From: Streptomyces sp. NBC_01233
Lineage (GTDB): Bacteria; Actinomycetota; Actinomycetes; Streptomycetales; Streptomycetaceae
DNA length: 64,000 nt
Assembly (NCBI RefSeq): GCF_035989305.1
Contig: NZ_CP108514.1
Location: 1,789,501-1,853,500, forward strand
Direction: 5' to 3'
Each line of letters opens with the position of its first letter. Within the stretch, counting starts at the first letter, position 1. Positions 25,449 to 34,893 of this stretch are shown here, one piece after another. The position numbers and the translations under genes were made by a program. The notes below the pieces were generated by a model that saw nothing but the letters and a program-made list of their open reading frames with translations, was not told the origin of the DNA and did no database searches.

Positions 25449-26689
25449 GCGCGGTGTGTCCGGCCGTGCCGGCCCTGCTGGCGGTGGCGGGTGCGGTCCT
25501 GCTGCTGGCCGCGGGCTGGGCGGCGGGCCGCCGGCACGCCCTGCGCGGTGAACGGGCCGCCGGGCCGGACCTCGGGACGCCGGTGGAGCGGGCCACCTTC
25601 CACACCCTGCACACGGCTTCGCTGGCCGCTCCCCCGCTGCGCGCCGGGCTCACCGAGGACGCCGCCCGCAAGGCCGCCCGGCGGCTGCGGTCGCTGCTGG
25701 GTACGGAGGCCCTGTGCCTCACGGACCGGGAGTCGGTGCTGGCCTGGGACGGCCCGGGCGCCGACCACCACGAGCGGCGGGCGATGGCCCGGGTGGCGGT
25801 GATGCTGGAGTCGGGCCGCAGCCAGAGCGTGCGGACCGAGTGCCAGCGGCCCGACTGTCCGCTGAAGTGGGCGGTGGTGGCCCCGCTCACCGGCGAGGAC
25901 GGGATGCTGGGCGCGCTGGTGGCGTACGGGTCGCGGGAGTCCGCGGTACTGGTGCGGGCCGCGACCGAGGTCGCCCGGTGGGTGTCCGTGCAGCTGGAGC
26001 TGTCCGAGCTGGACCGCTCGCGGACCCGGCTGATGGAGGCGGAGATCAAGGCGCTGCGGGCGCAGATCTCCCCGCACTTCATCTTCAACTCGCTGGCCGC
26101 GATCGCCTCGTTCGTCCGCACCGATCCGGAGCACGCCCGGGAACTGCTGCTGGAGTTCGCGGACTTCACCCGGTACTCCTTCCGGCGGCACGGCGACTTC
26201 ACCACGCTCGCCGAGGAGTTGCGCTCCGTCCAGCAGTATCTGGCGCTGGCCGGCGCCCGGTTCGGCGACCGGCTGAAGGTGACCCTGCAGGTGGCACCGG
26301 AGGTGCTGCCGGTGGCGCTGCCGTTCCTGTGCCTGCAGCCCCTGGTGGAGAACGCCGTCAAGCACGGGCTGGAGGACTCCACCGAGGAGTGCCGGATCAC
26401 CATCACCGCGCAGGACGCGGGCGCGGAGGCGGTGATCACCGTCGAGGACAACGGGGTGGGAATGGATCCGGCACTGCTGCGCCGGATCCTGGCCGGGGAG
26501 CACAGCGGTTCCACCTCCGGCATCGGGCTGCCCAATGTCGACGAGCGGATCCGGCAGGTGTACGGGGACGAGTACGGGCCGGTGATCGAGACGGGCGTCG
26601 GCGCCGGCATGAAGGTCACCATCCGCATTCCCAAATACCGTGCGGGCGTGCACAGTTCACCGTCGGGACACCATCCCCCCCGCCCCTGA
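25445..26689 (+). CDS. LytS/YehU-type sensor histidine kinase
   Basis: 414 residues from a GTG that overlaps the symporter stop. One N-terminal membrane helix (about 8-27), a GAF-like sensor region (about 50-180) containing a Cys pair (TECQRPDC, about 132-138), then the His_kinase domain with AQISPHFIFNSLAAI (phospho-His211) and an ATPase domain with LVENAVKHGL and DNGVGM. It presumably phosphorylates the LytTR regulator at 22259-23083. The short membrane anchor means a signal may reach it from the symporter or from the cytoplasm. Confidence 0.93.
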   Translation: MSAVCPAVPALLAVAGAVLLLAAGWAAGRRHALRGERAAGPDLGTPVERATFHTLHTASLAAPPLRAGLTEDAARKAARRLRSLLGTEALCLTDRESVLAWDGPGADHHERRAMARVAVMLESGRSQSVRTECQRPDCPLKWAVVAPLTGEDGMLGALVAYGSRESAVLVRAATEVARWVSVQLELSELDRSRTRLMEAEIKALRAQISPHFIFNSLAAIASFVRTDPEHARELLLEFADFTRYSFRRHGDFTTLAEELRSVQQYLALAGARFGDRLKVTLQVAPEVLPVALPFLCLQPLVENAVKHGLEDSTEECRITITAQDAGAEAVITVEDNGVGMDPALLRRILAGEHSGSTSGIGLPNVDERIRQVYGDEYGPVIETGVGAGMKVTIRIPKYRAGVHSSPSGHHPPRP

Positions 26690-27104
26690 GCGGCCGATCC
26701 CGTGTCATCCGGGGAGGGGCGCGGCGCGACCGGCGCCCCTTCCTGGTCGGGCCACCTCAGCGTGACCGACCCACGCCCCGGAGTTATCCGCCGCTTGGCG
26801 TATCCGGCTCCCGCCTGCGCCGAACGGTCACCCGCCACGCCGAACGGTCGCCCCGGGCGCGGCTGGATCGTGCCGCCGCGGCTCAAGACCCGGGGCTCCG
26901 CCCCAGACCCCGCGCCTCGAACGCCGGCGAGGCTGGATGTGCCGGCACCGTCCGCCAGGCGCGGCTGGATCGGCCGGAGGCCGAGGCCGGCCCGCCCGCA
27001 CGGCCGGCGATCGAGGCGCGGGGGGCGGGGGGCGGGGCAGGCCCCGGGAACGGGCGTGGCCCCGGCGTCCGCGAAGGGACGGCCGGGGCCACGGTGGAGT
27101 GGGG
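26690..27104. repeat. Gene-free gap with a dispersed Streptomyces repeat unit
   Basis: A 415-base gap between convergent genes. It holds one inverted unit of the dispersed repeat also seen at 60384-60605 (about 26878-26940: CCCGCGCCTCGAACGCCGGC), a short direct repeat CCGAACGGTC (about 26819 and 26842) and the terminator at 27055-27093. No coding sequence is supported. Confidence 0.7.
27055..27093 (-). terminator. Terminator downstream of guaB1
   Basis: Inverted repeat CGTGGCCCCGGC (27055-27066) / GCCGGGGCCACG (27082-27093), with a loop that can extend the stem (GTCC/GGGAC), ending 12 bases before the guaB1 stop on this strand. Confidence 0.75.
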
Positions 27105-28586
<1,482 letters not shown>

Positions 28587-28613
28587 TCAGCCGAGGAAAC
28601 GCACGTACTTCAT
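28587..28613 (-). other. Duplicated guaB1 start segment / possible leader mini-ORF
   Basis: The 14-base string ACGTGCGTTTCCTC occurs at the guaB1 start and again 57 bases upstream, in frame. The upstream copy reads MKYVRFLG-stop from an ATG at 28613, or VRFLG-stop from the GTG at 28604, which has GGGAG ten bases before it. It may be a leader peptide that affects guaB1 translation, or a leftover of a local duplication. Confidence 0.4.
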
Positions 28614-28682
28614 TCTCCCACGACCTGGCGTTTACACAGTCCGGGCCGATCGTCCAGGACATGCCGGGCCGCCTGGTTCTTT

Positions 28683-28706
28683 CCTACGGGACCTTGGTCC
28701 CGTAGG
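28683..28706. promoter_or_regulatory. Perfect palindrome resembling a DevR/DosR-type box
   Basis: CCTACGGGACC-TT-GGTCCCGTAGG: two perfect 11-base arms around two bases. The core GGGAC-N4-GTCCC matches the layout of the DosR/DevR consensus (GGGACTNNAGTCCC). It lies about 77 bases upstream of the cupin ATG and about 70 bases upstream (in its own direction) of the guaB1 leader. Confidence 0.55.
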
Positions 28707-28783
28707 GGCGCGCGGGATGCGCCGGATGGGCGGAGAGTGAAGGGAGGGAGAGGAAGACAAGCACGGAGAGCGGAGGTCGGACC

Positions 28784-29149
28784 ATGGCGGGAACGACGCG
28801 GGACGAGACCCCCGTCGCCCTCGAGGGCGGTGGCCTGGAAGTGCGGGTCAAGGAGATCGGCGGAGACCTCACCGTCGGCTTCTTCCGCCTGCCCGAGGGC
28901 ACGGACATGACGGCGGCGGTCAAGGGGCTGCCGGACGACATGTGCCAGTGCCCGCACTGGGGCTACCTCCTCAAGGGCCGACTGCTGATGCACTCCCGGG
29001 ACGGGGACACGGTGTACGAGGAGGGGCAGGCCTTCTACTGGGGGCCGGGCCACGTCCCCGTGGCGCTCACCGACACCGAGTACGTCGACTTCTCCCCGAC
29101 CGAGGAGTTCAACAAGGTGCTCGACCACGTGAAGGCCCGGGCCGGCTAG
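28784..29149 (+). CDS. Cupin-domain protein
   Basis: 121 residues, one RmlC-like cupin barrel. The segment CQCPHWGYLLKGRLLMHSRDGDTVYEEGQAFYWGPGHVPVALTDTEYVDFSP carries the two cupin motifs, with possible metal ligands His58 and His87 and two Cys (CQC). The ATG has GGAGG nine bases upstream. Function unknown; it is close to plant-anther-like or anti-sigma-type stand-alone cupins in length. A palindrome upstream suggests dedicated control. Confidence 0.8.
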   Translation: MAGTTRDETPVALEGGGLEVRVKEIGGDLTVGFFRLPEGTDMTAAVKGLPDDMCQCPHWGYLLKGRLLMHSRDGDTVYEEGQAFYWGPGHVPVALTDTEYVDFSPTEEFNKVLDHVKARAG

Positions 29150-29219
29150 GAGCCGTCCGGCCGATCAGGGGACCGCGGGCTCCAGGATCACGGGAAGAGG
29201 CGCTCCCGACATGCGACGC

Positions 29220-29629
29220 AGGCCGGCAAGACCGTCGACGCCACCGACTGGAATCCGAGCTGGGGGTGGGCGGCCGCCGCGATGATCTCCGACCTGGACG
29301 ACATGCGGCGCTGGGCACAGGCCCTCGCCACCGGCACGCTCCTGTCCCCCACCACCCAGGCGGAGCGGATGAAGATGCTCCCCACCGGCTTTCCCGGCAA
29401 CGACTACGGGCTCGGCATCTTCGACAACCACGGATGGATCGGGCACAACGGCTCACTGCCCGGATACGAGAGCGTGACCGTCCACCTGCCCTCCGAGCGG
29501 GCGACCCTGGTCGTCCTGATCAACACCGACATCCACCACCGGGGCAGCGAGCCGAGCACGCTCCTCGCCAAGACGATCACCGGCATCGTGACCCCGGACA
29601 ACGTGTACGACATCCCGCCCAAGGAGTAG
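29220..29629 (+). pseudogene. 5'-truncated serine beta-lactamase/D,D-carboxypeptidase-like gene
   Basis: Only the C-terminal third of a class C beta-lactamase-fold serine hydrolase remains: GKTVDATDWNPSWGWAA, MISDLDDMRRWAQAL and GHNGSLPGYES. The last is the HxG motif that replaces KTG in this family. The SxxK and YxN parts that carry the nucleophile and base are absent, and no start codon with a ribosome site precedes the homologous region. The break is at about 29215-29230. It is not expected to be active. Confidence 0.8.
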
Positions 29630-29716
29630 CGCCGTCGGTGGCCGCACCGCGCCGTCCGCAGTGCAGTGCAGGCGCCGCTCCGCTCGATCCGCACAGTGCT
29701 GCGGGCGCCGACGCCC

Positions 29717-30874
29717 TCATCCCCTCCCGGCCGCCCGGGCCACCTGCGCCGCACGCCGGTGCACCGGACCGGGGCGCTGCGCCAGCGGGAGCACCGTTCC
29801 TCCGTGCCGGACCGCCGTGAACTCGGCGGCGATGGCCAGGGCGGTCTCCTCGGGGGTGGCGCCGCCGAGGTCCAGCCCGATGGGTGAGCGCAGCCGGGCG
29901 AGCGCTGCGTCCGTCACCCCTTCCTCCCGCAGCCGTCTGACGCGTTCGGCGTGGGTGCGCCGCGACCCCATGGCTCCCACGTAGCCCACGGGCAGCCGCA
30001 GGGCCAGTTCCAGCAGCGGTACGTCGAATTTGACGTCGTGGGTGAGGACGCACACGGCGGTACGGGAGTCCAGGCGGCCCGCCTCCCATTCCGTGGCCAG
30101 GTGCCGGTGCGGCCAGTCGACGAGGACCTCGTCGGCGTCGGGGAAGCGCTCCGGGGCCGCGAAGACGGGCCGGGCGTCGCACACGGTGACCCGGTGGCCG
30201 AGGAAGGCGCCGATCCGCGCGAGGGCCGCGGCGAAGTCGATGGCTCCGTAGACGATGAGCCGGGGCGGCTCGGCGGCCGATTCGACGAGCAGGGTGAGGG
30301 GCTCCCCGCAGAGTCCGCCGGCGGTGCCGAGCTCGGCGGTGGCGGTGCGCCCGGCCAGCAGCAGGGCCCGTACCCGCCCGGCGGCGGCCCGGTCCAGGGC
30401 GGGGCCGCCGGCGAGCCCGCCCTCGTAGGAGCCGTCGGCGTGGACGGCGAGCGCCCGGCCGAGTTGGCGGGGCGGGCCGGAGACGACCCGGGCGAGCGCG
30501 GCGCGGGTGCCGCCTGCGGCGGCGGCGAGCACGGAGCCGAGCACGGGCCGTACCGGGTCGAGTCCGCGCACCGGGGTGACCAGTACGTCCAGGACTCCAC
30601 CGCAGGTCAGGCCCACGGCGAAGGCGTCGTCGTCGCTGTAGCCGAAGCGGTGCAGGCCGCCTTGGCCGGAGGCGAGCGCGTCGAGGCACAGCTCGTGCAC
30701 GGCGGATTCCACGCAGCCCCCGGAGATGGAGCCGAGCGCGGCGCCCCGGGCGTCGACGGCGAGGGAGGCACCGGGGCCGCGCGGGGCGCTGCCGCTGACG
30801 GCCACGACGGTGGCCAGCGCGAACTCCCGTTGGGCGGCGCACCACGCGCGTAGCTCGTCGGCTATGTCGAGCAT
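29717..30874 (-). CDS. XdhC/CoxI-family molybdenum hydroxylase maturation protein
   Basis: 385 residues. N-terminal XdhC_CoxI domain (RAWCAAQREFALATVVAVSGSAPRGPGASLAVD, GSISGGCVESAVHELC with the conserved Cys, GLTCGGVLDV) and C-terminal Rossmann XdhC_C domain (LIVYGAIDFAAALARIGAFLGHRVTVCDARP, GYVGAMGSRRTHAER). XdhC proteins bind molybdopterin cofactor and help its sulfuration and insertion into xanthine dehydrogenase-type enzymes. A matching three-subunit enzyme lies at 36201-39981. Its ATG overlaps the stop of the transposase-like gene by four bases. Confidence 0.93.
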   Translation of the reverse strand: MLDIADELRAWCAAQREFALATVVAVSGSAPRGPGASLAVDARGAALGSISGGCVESAVHELCLDALASGQGGLHRFGYSDDDAFAVGLTCGGVLDVLVTPVRGLDPVRPVLGSVLAAAAGGTRAALARVVSGPPRQLGRALAVHADGSYEGGLAGGPALDRAAAGRVRALLLAGRTATAELGTAGGLCGEPLTLLVESAAEPPRLIVYGAIDFAAALARIGAFLGHRVTVCDARPVFAAPERFPDADEVLVDWPHRHLATEWEAGRLDSRTAVCVLTHDVKFDVPLLELALRLPVGYVGAMGSRRTHAERVRRLREEGVTDAALARLRSPIGLDLGGATPEETALAIAAEFTAVRHGGTVLPLAQRPGPVHRRAAQVARAAGRG

Positions 30875-32190
30875 CAGCGGATGTACTCGCGGCGCGGGGT
30901 CTGGCCGGGGAGGTACGGGCGCGGCGGCAGCGCGGCCGGGGTCGCCGGCCGGGCTGCGGCGGGCCGGGCCGCCGTGGCGGCCGGCCGGGTGACGGCGGCG
31001 CGGGCGGGCCCGGGGTATCCGTCGGGCAGGTGCGGCCGCGTGCCGAGCAGTTTGGCGGCGTGGGCCACGCTCGCGAGGGTGGCGTGGTGGTGCCAGCCGC
31101 GGAAGGAGCGGCCCTCGAAGTCGCGGATGCCCACCGGTTCGCAGGTCTCGGCGAAGTCCAGGGAGACCCTGTCGGTGAGTTTGGCGAGCAGGAAGAGCTG
31201 GGCGAGGGGCCGGTCGCCGATGTTGGTGATCCAGAACTCGGAGGGCAGCAGGGCGGCTTCGGTCCAGGCTCCGACCAGCAGCAGCGGGGTGGGCGGCGCG
31301 GGCACGGGCCGGTCCTCGCAGGGGGTGGCGAGGATCGAGGCCGAGGTCAGCAGGGTCACCGCGCCTTCGGCGCGGCCGTGCCGGGTCCATTCGACGACGC
31401 GGCGCTGGGACCGCAGGGAGTCGATGAGTTCGCGGGCGGGTGCGGTGTGCGGTCCGGGTTTGTGGCGGCCGGCGCCGCCGAAGGAGACGGGCAGGGAGCC
31501 GTCGACCTTGAAGACGAAGGGGATGTCCTGCAGCGTGAAGGACTCGATGCTCTGGGGCAGATCGCCGTTGGCGACCTCCATCACCACGGGCCGGCGCTGG
31601 AGTTGCCAGGTCGCGGCCATCCGCTGGACGGCGTGTACGGCGTCCTGGGCGGGGGTGAGGGAGCGGGCGGTGTCGGGGATGCCGGCCCGTCGGCGGCGCA
31701 GGAGTTCACTGGTCCAGGGCCCGGGGAGGGTGAGGGTCCATTCGACCGGGAAGCTGGCCTCGCTGGAGGCGAGCCAGATCCCGCTGGCCTGCTGACAGTT
31801 GGCGGTGCGGCCGAGCTGGGGGACGAACTGCCGGCCGACGCCGACCGAGCGGTCGCCTGCCTTCTCTATGACCATGGGCTGGAGCACCCAGGCCAGGGGG
31901 CGCTGGGCGGTGCGTTCGAGGTGCTGGGCGAGGGAGCGGCGGACCGGGGTCCAGTCCCAGGGGGACTTGCTGATGAACTGCTGGAGGCTCTGCTCGACGG
32001 AACTGGCCCCTGTTCCGGCGATGTTACGGATTGTTTTCTTCCCTGTGGTCCGCACCAACCCGTTCAGATAAACGCGGGCCCAGTTTCGCTGATCCCGCCG
32101 GGGTAAGGACTCAAAGAGCAGAGAGATCATGACGTCGATCAATTCGGAGATTTCCTTCGTGGAATCCTCCGGCAGGACTACGCGAGCCAT
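30874..32190 (-). CDS. Catalytically dead IS701-type transposase homologue
   Basis: 438 residues. The frame follows IS701-family DDE transposases: LFESLPRRDQRNWARVYLNGLV, SVGVGRQF..LGRTANCQ, and FEGRSFRGWHHHATLASVAHA near the end. The catalytic positions are changed: the usual DDTGF is VIEKAG (107-112) and the DxxYG block is MEVANGD (204-210). A low-complexity Pro/Ala tail (about 395-438) is added. There are no terminal inverted repeats that I can find. The frame is intact, has a good ribosome site (GGGGGAGG), and its stop overlaps the xdhC start by four bases. This looks like a domesticated transposase-derived, perhaps DNA-binding, protein rather than an insertion sequence. Confidence 0.78.
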   Translation of the reverse strand: MARVVLPEDSTKEISELIDVMISLLFESLPRRDQRNWARVYLNGLVRTTGKKTIRNIAGTGASSVEQSLQQFISKSPWDWTPVRRSLAQHLERTAQRPLAWVLQPMVIEKAGDRSVGVGRQFVPQLGRTANCQQASGIWLASSEASFPVEWTLTLPGPWTSELLRRRRAGIPDTARSLTPAQDAVHAVQRMAATWQLQRRPVVMEVANGDLPQSIESFTLQDIPFVFKVDGSLPVSFGGAGRHKPGPHTAPARELIDSLRSQRRVVEWTRHGRAEGAVTLLTSASILATPCEDRPVPAPPTPLLLVGAWTEAALLPSEFWITNIGDRPLAQLFLLAKLTDRVSLDFAETCEPVGIRDFEGRSFRGWHHHATLASVAHAAKLLGTRPHLPDGYPGPARAAVTRPAATAARPAAARPATPAALPPRPYLPGQTPRREYIR

Positions 32191-32262
32191 CTGGGCCTCC
32201 CCCGCGACCAGCTAGATCCAATACCCTACTTGACCGCGAAGAACGGCCGTAGGCCCCGGCGG

Positions 32263-32910
32263 CTACTTCCTGAGGTCGCTGGCAGTTTCGAGCCGCTCTT
32301 CCTCTACCACGAGGGGGATGGGGATCTGGTTCGCCGCATAGTAGATCGCGATCAGGAAATGTGCGACAAGCGTGAGTGTTGCGGAGTAGAAGGCCAGCGC
32401 GACGGTGAGGGGGTAGGCGATGGCACCGAGGCCGAAACGCACCCGTGTGGCTCGTGCGCCCTCCCGGTCCACCTTCTCGTGGAAGAGGTGGCCGACCCGG
32501 GTGACGTACCACCAGAAGGCCAGGAAGGCCAAGGCGTAGGCCACGGTGACGGCGCTGTAGAGGACCGCGGCCGCATTGGCGGAGCCGCCTTCCTCCACGA
32601 GGTGCTCGGCGAGGACGTTGGTGGTGTACGGAATCACCGACACCACCATCAGCACCAGGAGATTCAGGAACAACAGGGGGCGGTCGACCCTCTTCAGGTG
32701 ACTGAAGATGGTGTGGTGGTTCACCCACATCACGCCGATGATGAGGAAACTCACGACGTAGGCGGCGTAATGCGGCCACTGCTCCCGGACCCCGTGCCAG
32801 AACTCCGATCCCGTTTCTTCCGGAACCTTCAATTCCAGAACAAGGATGGTGATGATGATGGCGAATACTCCGTCACTGAATGCCTCGATCCGCCCGGTTT
32901 CGTTTTCCAT
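32263..32910 (-). CDS. TMEM175-family potassium channel-like membrane protein
   Basis: 215 residues, six hydrophobic helices: the length of one TMEM175 repeat as in characterised bacterial channels. The defining first-helix motif is RIEAFSDGVFAIIITILVLEL (7-27), including FSDG. Start at ATG 32910 is chosen for its GGGGAGG; an in-frame extension upstream has none. Homologues conduct potassium as tetramers. It stands alone after a 117-base gap. Confidence 0.9.
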   Translation of the reverse strand: MENETGRIEAFSDGVFAIIITILVLELKVPEETGSEFWHGVREQWPHYAAYVVSFLIIGVMWVNHHTIFSHLKRVDRPLLFLNLLVLMVVSVIPYTTNVLAEHLVEEGGSANAAAVLYSAVTVAYALAFLAFWWYVTRVGHLFHEKVDREGARATRVRFGLGAIAYPLTVALAFYSATLTLVAHFLIAIYYAANQIPIPLVVEEERLETASDLRK

Positions 32911-33027
32911 TGCCTCCCCTTTGCCACTGCTCGCATATATGCGCAGTCCGCCGACGCGCGGTATGCCACACATACGGGGAGGGCGTTTCTCCCGCCCTCC
33001 CCGCACACGCTACCCAGATTTCGGCCG

Positions 33028-33369
33028 TCAGCCGCCGAACCCGGCAGTCTGCCGCCAGATTCGGCCATCGCGGACGACAAGTGTCCCGAACGCGTGCTCC
33101 GGTTCGCCGTTCAGGTTCATGATCGCCCGGTAGAAGATGGTGTCTTCGGTCTCGATGTACTCCTGGAGTTCGACGAGGGTGGGCTTCACCGTGAGATAGC
33201 CGGTGAACGTCTCGCGAACGGCTTCGATGCCCACCGAGACCCCCTCGAAGCGCAGCAGCACGGCGTCGTCGGTGTAGTTCTTCATCACCGCCTCGATGTC
33301 CAGGGCGGCCAGCGCTTCCATCTGGCGGACGAACACCGGGTGCAGCTTGGAGATGTCGTACTTGGCCAT
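33028..33369 (-). CDS. SnoaL/NTF2-like protein
   Basis: 113 residues, a cone-shaped alpha+beta NTF2 fold: LHPVFVRQMEALAALDIEAVMKNYTDDAVLLRFEGVSVGIEAVRETFTGYL then strands ending GTLVVRDGRIWRQTAGF. Members bind small hydrophobic molecules or act as isomerases or hydratases; no catalytic residue is decisive. It is 12 bases downstream of the histidine kinase gene and probably in its operon. Confidence 0.8.
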   Translation of the reverse strand: MAKYDISKLHPVFVRQMEALAALDIEAVMKNYTDDAVLLRFEGVSVGIEAVRETFTGYLTVKPTLVELQEYIETEDTIFYRAIMNLNGEPEHAFGTLVVRDGRIWRQTAGFGG

Positions 33370-33381
33370 GTCGACTCCGTT

Positions 33382-34893
33382 TCAACTGGGTGAGGTGCCC
33401 TCGACGGGTGCCGTATCGGGCGTTGCGGCAGGTGACACGCAGGACTGGGCGCTGCCGGCGAAGGGCAGCCGGACCACCATCCGGGTGTCGCCCGGACGCG
33501 AGCGCGCGGTGATCGAGCCGTGGTGGCGCTGGGTCACGATGCGGTAGCTGAGGTGCAGTCCCAGGCCCGTGCCCTTGCCCACGTCCTTGGTGGTGTAGAA
33601 GGGTTCGAAGATCCGCGGCAGGGACTCCCCGGGGATGCCGCGGCCGGTGTCGGAGATCTCCACGACCATGCAGACGCCCTCGGCCCGGGCGCGCAGGGTC
33701 AGTACGCCCGCGCCCTCCATGGCCTCGGCGGCGTTGTCGACCAGGTTGGTCCACACCTGGTTCAACTCGCTCGGATAGCCCGTCAGTTCGGGCAGGCCCG
33801 GCTCGTACTCACGCACGATGCCGATGCCGGTGAGCTTGGCACGCAGCACGACCAGCGTGTTCTCCAGTCCCTCCGTCACCGAGAAGCGCCGTTCGGGCGC
33901 CCGGTCGAGATTGGCGTAATCCCGGGTGGCGGAGACGAGTTGGGAGATCCTGGGACCCGCCGCCCGGAGCTCCGCGGCGAGCGAGCGGATCTCCAGCAGC
34001 GCCGCCAGGTGGTCGAGGGCGCAGGCGAGGGCCGGCTCGCCGACCCCCTCCAGCCGCTCCAGGAGCCAGCCCAGTTCCAGTCCGAGGTCCGAGATCCCGG
34101 AACCGAGCAGGCCGGGCCGTTCGGTGCCCTCCTCCTCGGCCCAGTCGGCGATCTCCTCCTCGGCGTCGGCCTGGGCGAACGGGTCGGTGGTCACCGGCGG
34201 CGGCAGCTTGTCCAGTTCCTCGGCGAGCCGGTCGAAGACGGCCCGCTCCGCGCCGGTGGCGGCCGCGCCCCAGGCCTGGGCGGTCCGGGTGAGCCGGTCC
34301 AGGGCCGGGGCCAGCTCCTGCGCGGCCCGGGCCACGGCGGCCGCCGGGTTGTTCAGCTCGTGCGCGAGCCCGGCCGCGAGGGTGCCGAGGGCCTCCACCG
34401 TGGCCCGTTTGCGGGCCTGCACCTCGGAGGACTTGATCCGCCAGGCCAGTACGGGGATCAGCACGGCGGCCACCCCGTGGCAGCGGGTCAGCATGTCGAA
34501 GAACACCGGCTTGGGGTACGCCACGACGGTGGTCGACGGCCCGCTCGCGGCCGCGGTGGCCACGTACGAGCCCTCGGTCAGCAGGGGCAGTTCGCCGGTG
34601 AACCGGTGGGCGGCGGACGGTTTGCCGTCGTGCTCCTCGGCGGAAGCGCTCTCTTGCTCCGTGGAGTGGCGGGTGAGCACCTCCTCCCGGCCGTCGACGA
34701 CCTTGGTGACGACCAGCCCGCCCGAGAGCAGGACGTGGAAGCCGGCAGCCTCCTCACCGTCCCGGAAGAGCACCTCCCCGTCGGCGAGGACCCGCGGTTC
34801 GGACACCGAGACCAGCCAGTCCAGCTGGTCCTCGGCCAGCCCTTCGAAGATCTCCAGCGAGCGCAGGGCGGACCGCAGTTCTGCCGGGTTCAT
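33382..34893 (-). CDS. Sensor histidine kinase with N-terminal cyclic-nucleotide-type domain
   Basis: 503 residues. Soluble. Residues about 10-135 form a Crp-like cNMP-binding fold (LEIFEGLAEDQLDWLVSVSEPRVLADGEVLFRDGEEAAGFHVLLSGG). The dimerisation helix has GLAHELNNPAAAVARAA with phospho-His178. The ATPase domain has LVDNAAEAM, DTGRGIPGE, FYTTKDVGKGTGLGL. Start ATG 34893 has GAGGAGG; an upstream in-frame start is inside the MFS gene. It overlaps the MFS stop by four bases. No response regulator is adjacent; the receiver-thioredoxin reductase fusion at 57159 is a possible partner. Confidence 0.88.
   Translation of the reverse strand: MNPAELRSALRSLEIFEGLAEDQLDWLVSVSEPRVLADGEVLFRDGEEAAGFHVLLSGGLVVTKVVDGREEVLTRHSTEQESASAEEHDGKPSAAHRFTGELPLLTEGSYVATAAASGPSTTVVAYPKPVFFDMLTRCHGVAAVLIPVLAWRIKSSEVQARKRATVEALGTLAAGLAHELNNPAAAVARAAQELAPALDRLTRTAQAWGAAATGAERAVFDRLAEELDKLPPPVTTDPFAQADAEEEIADWAEEEGTERPGLLGSGISDLGLELGWLLERLEGVGEPALACALDHLAALLEIRSLAAELRAAGPRISQLVSATRDYANLDRAPERRFSVTEGLENTLVVLRAKLTGIGIVREYEPGLPELTGYPSELNQVWTNLVDNAAEAMEGAGVLTLRARAEGVCMVVEISDTGRGIPGESLPRIFEPFYTTKDVGKGTGLGLHLSYRIVTQRHHGSITARSRPGDTRMVVRLPFAGSAQSCVSPAATPDTAPVEGTSPS

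Noticed and set aside
30874..32190. Active insertion sequence of the IS701 family
   Set aside because: Catalytic aspartates are lost and no terminal inverted repeats or target duplication could be seen around the gene.
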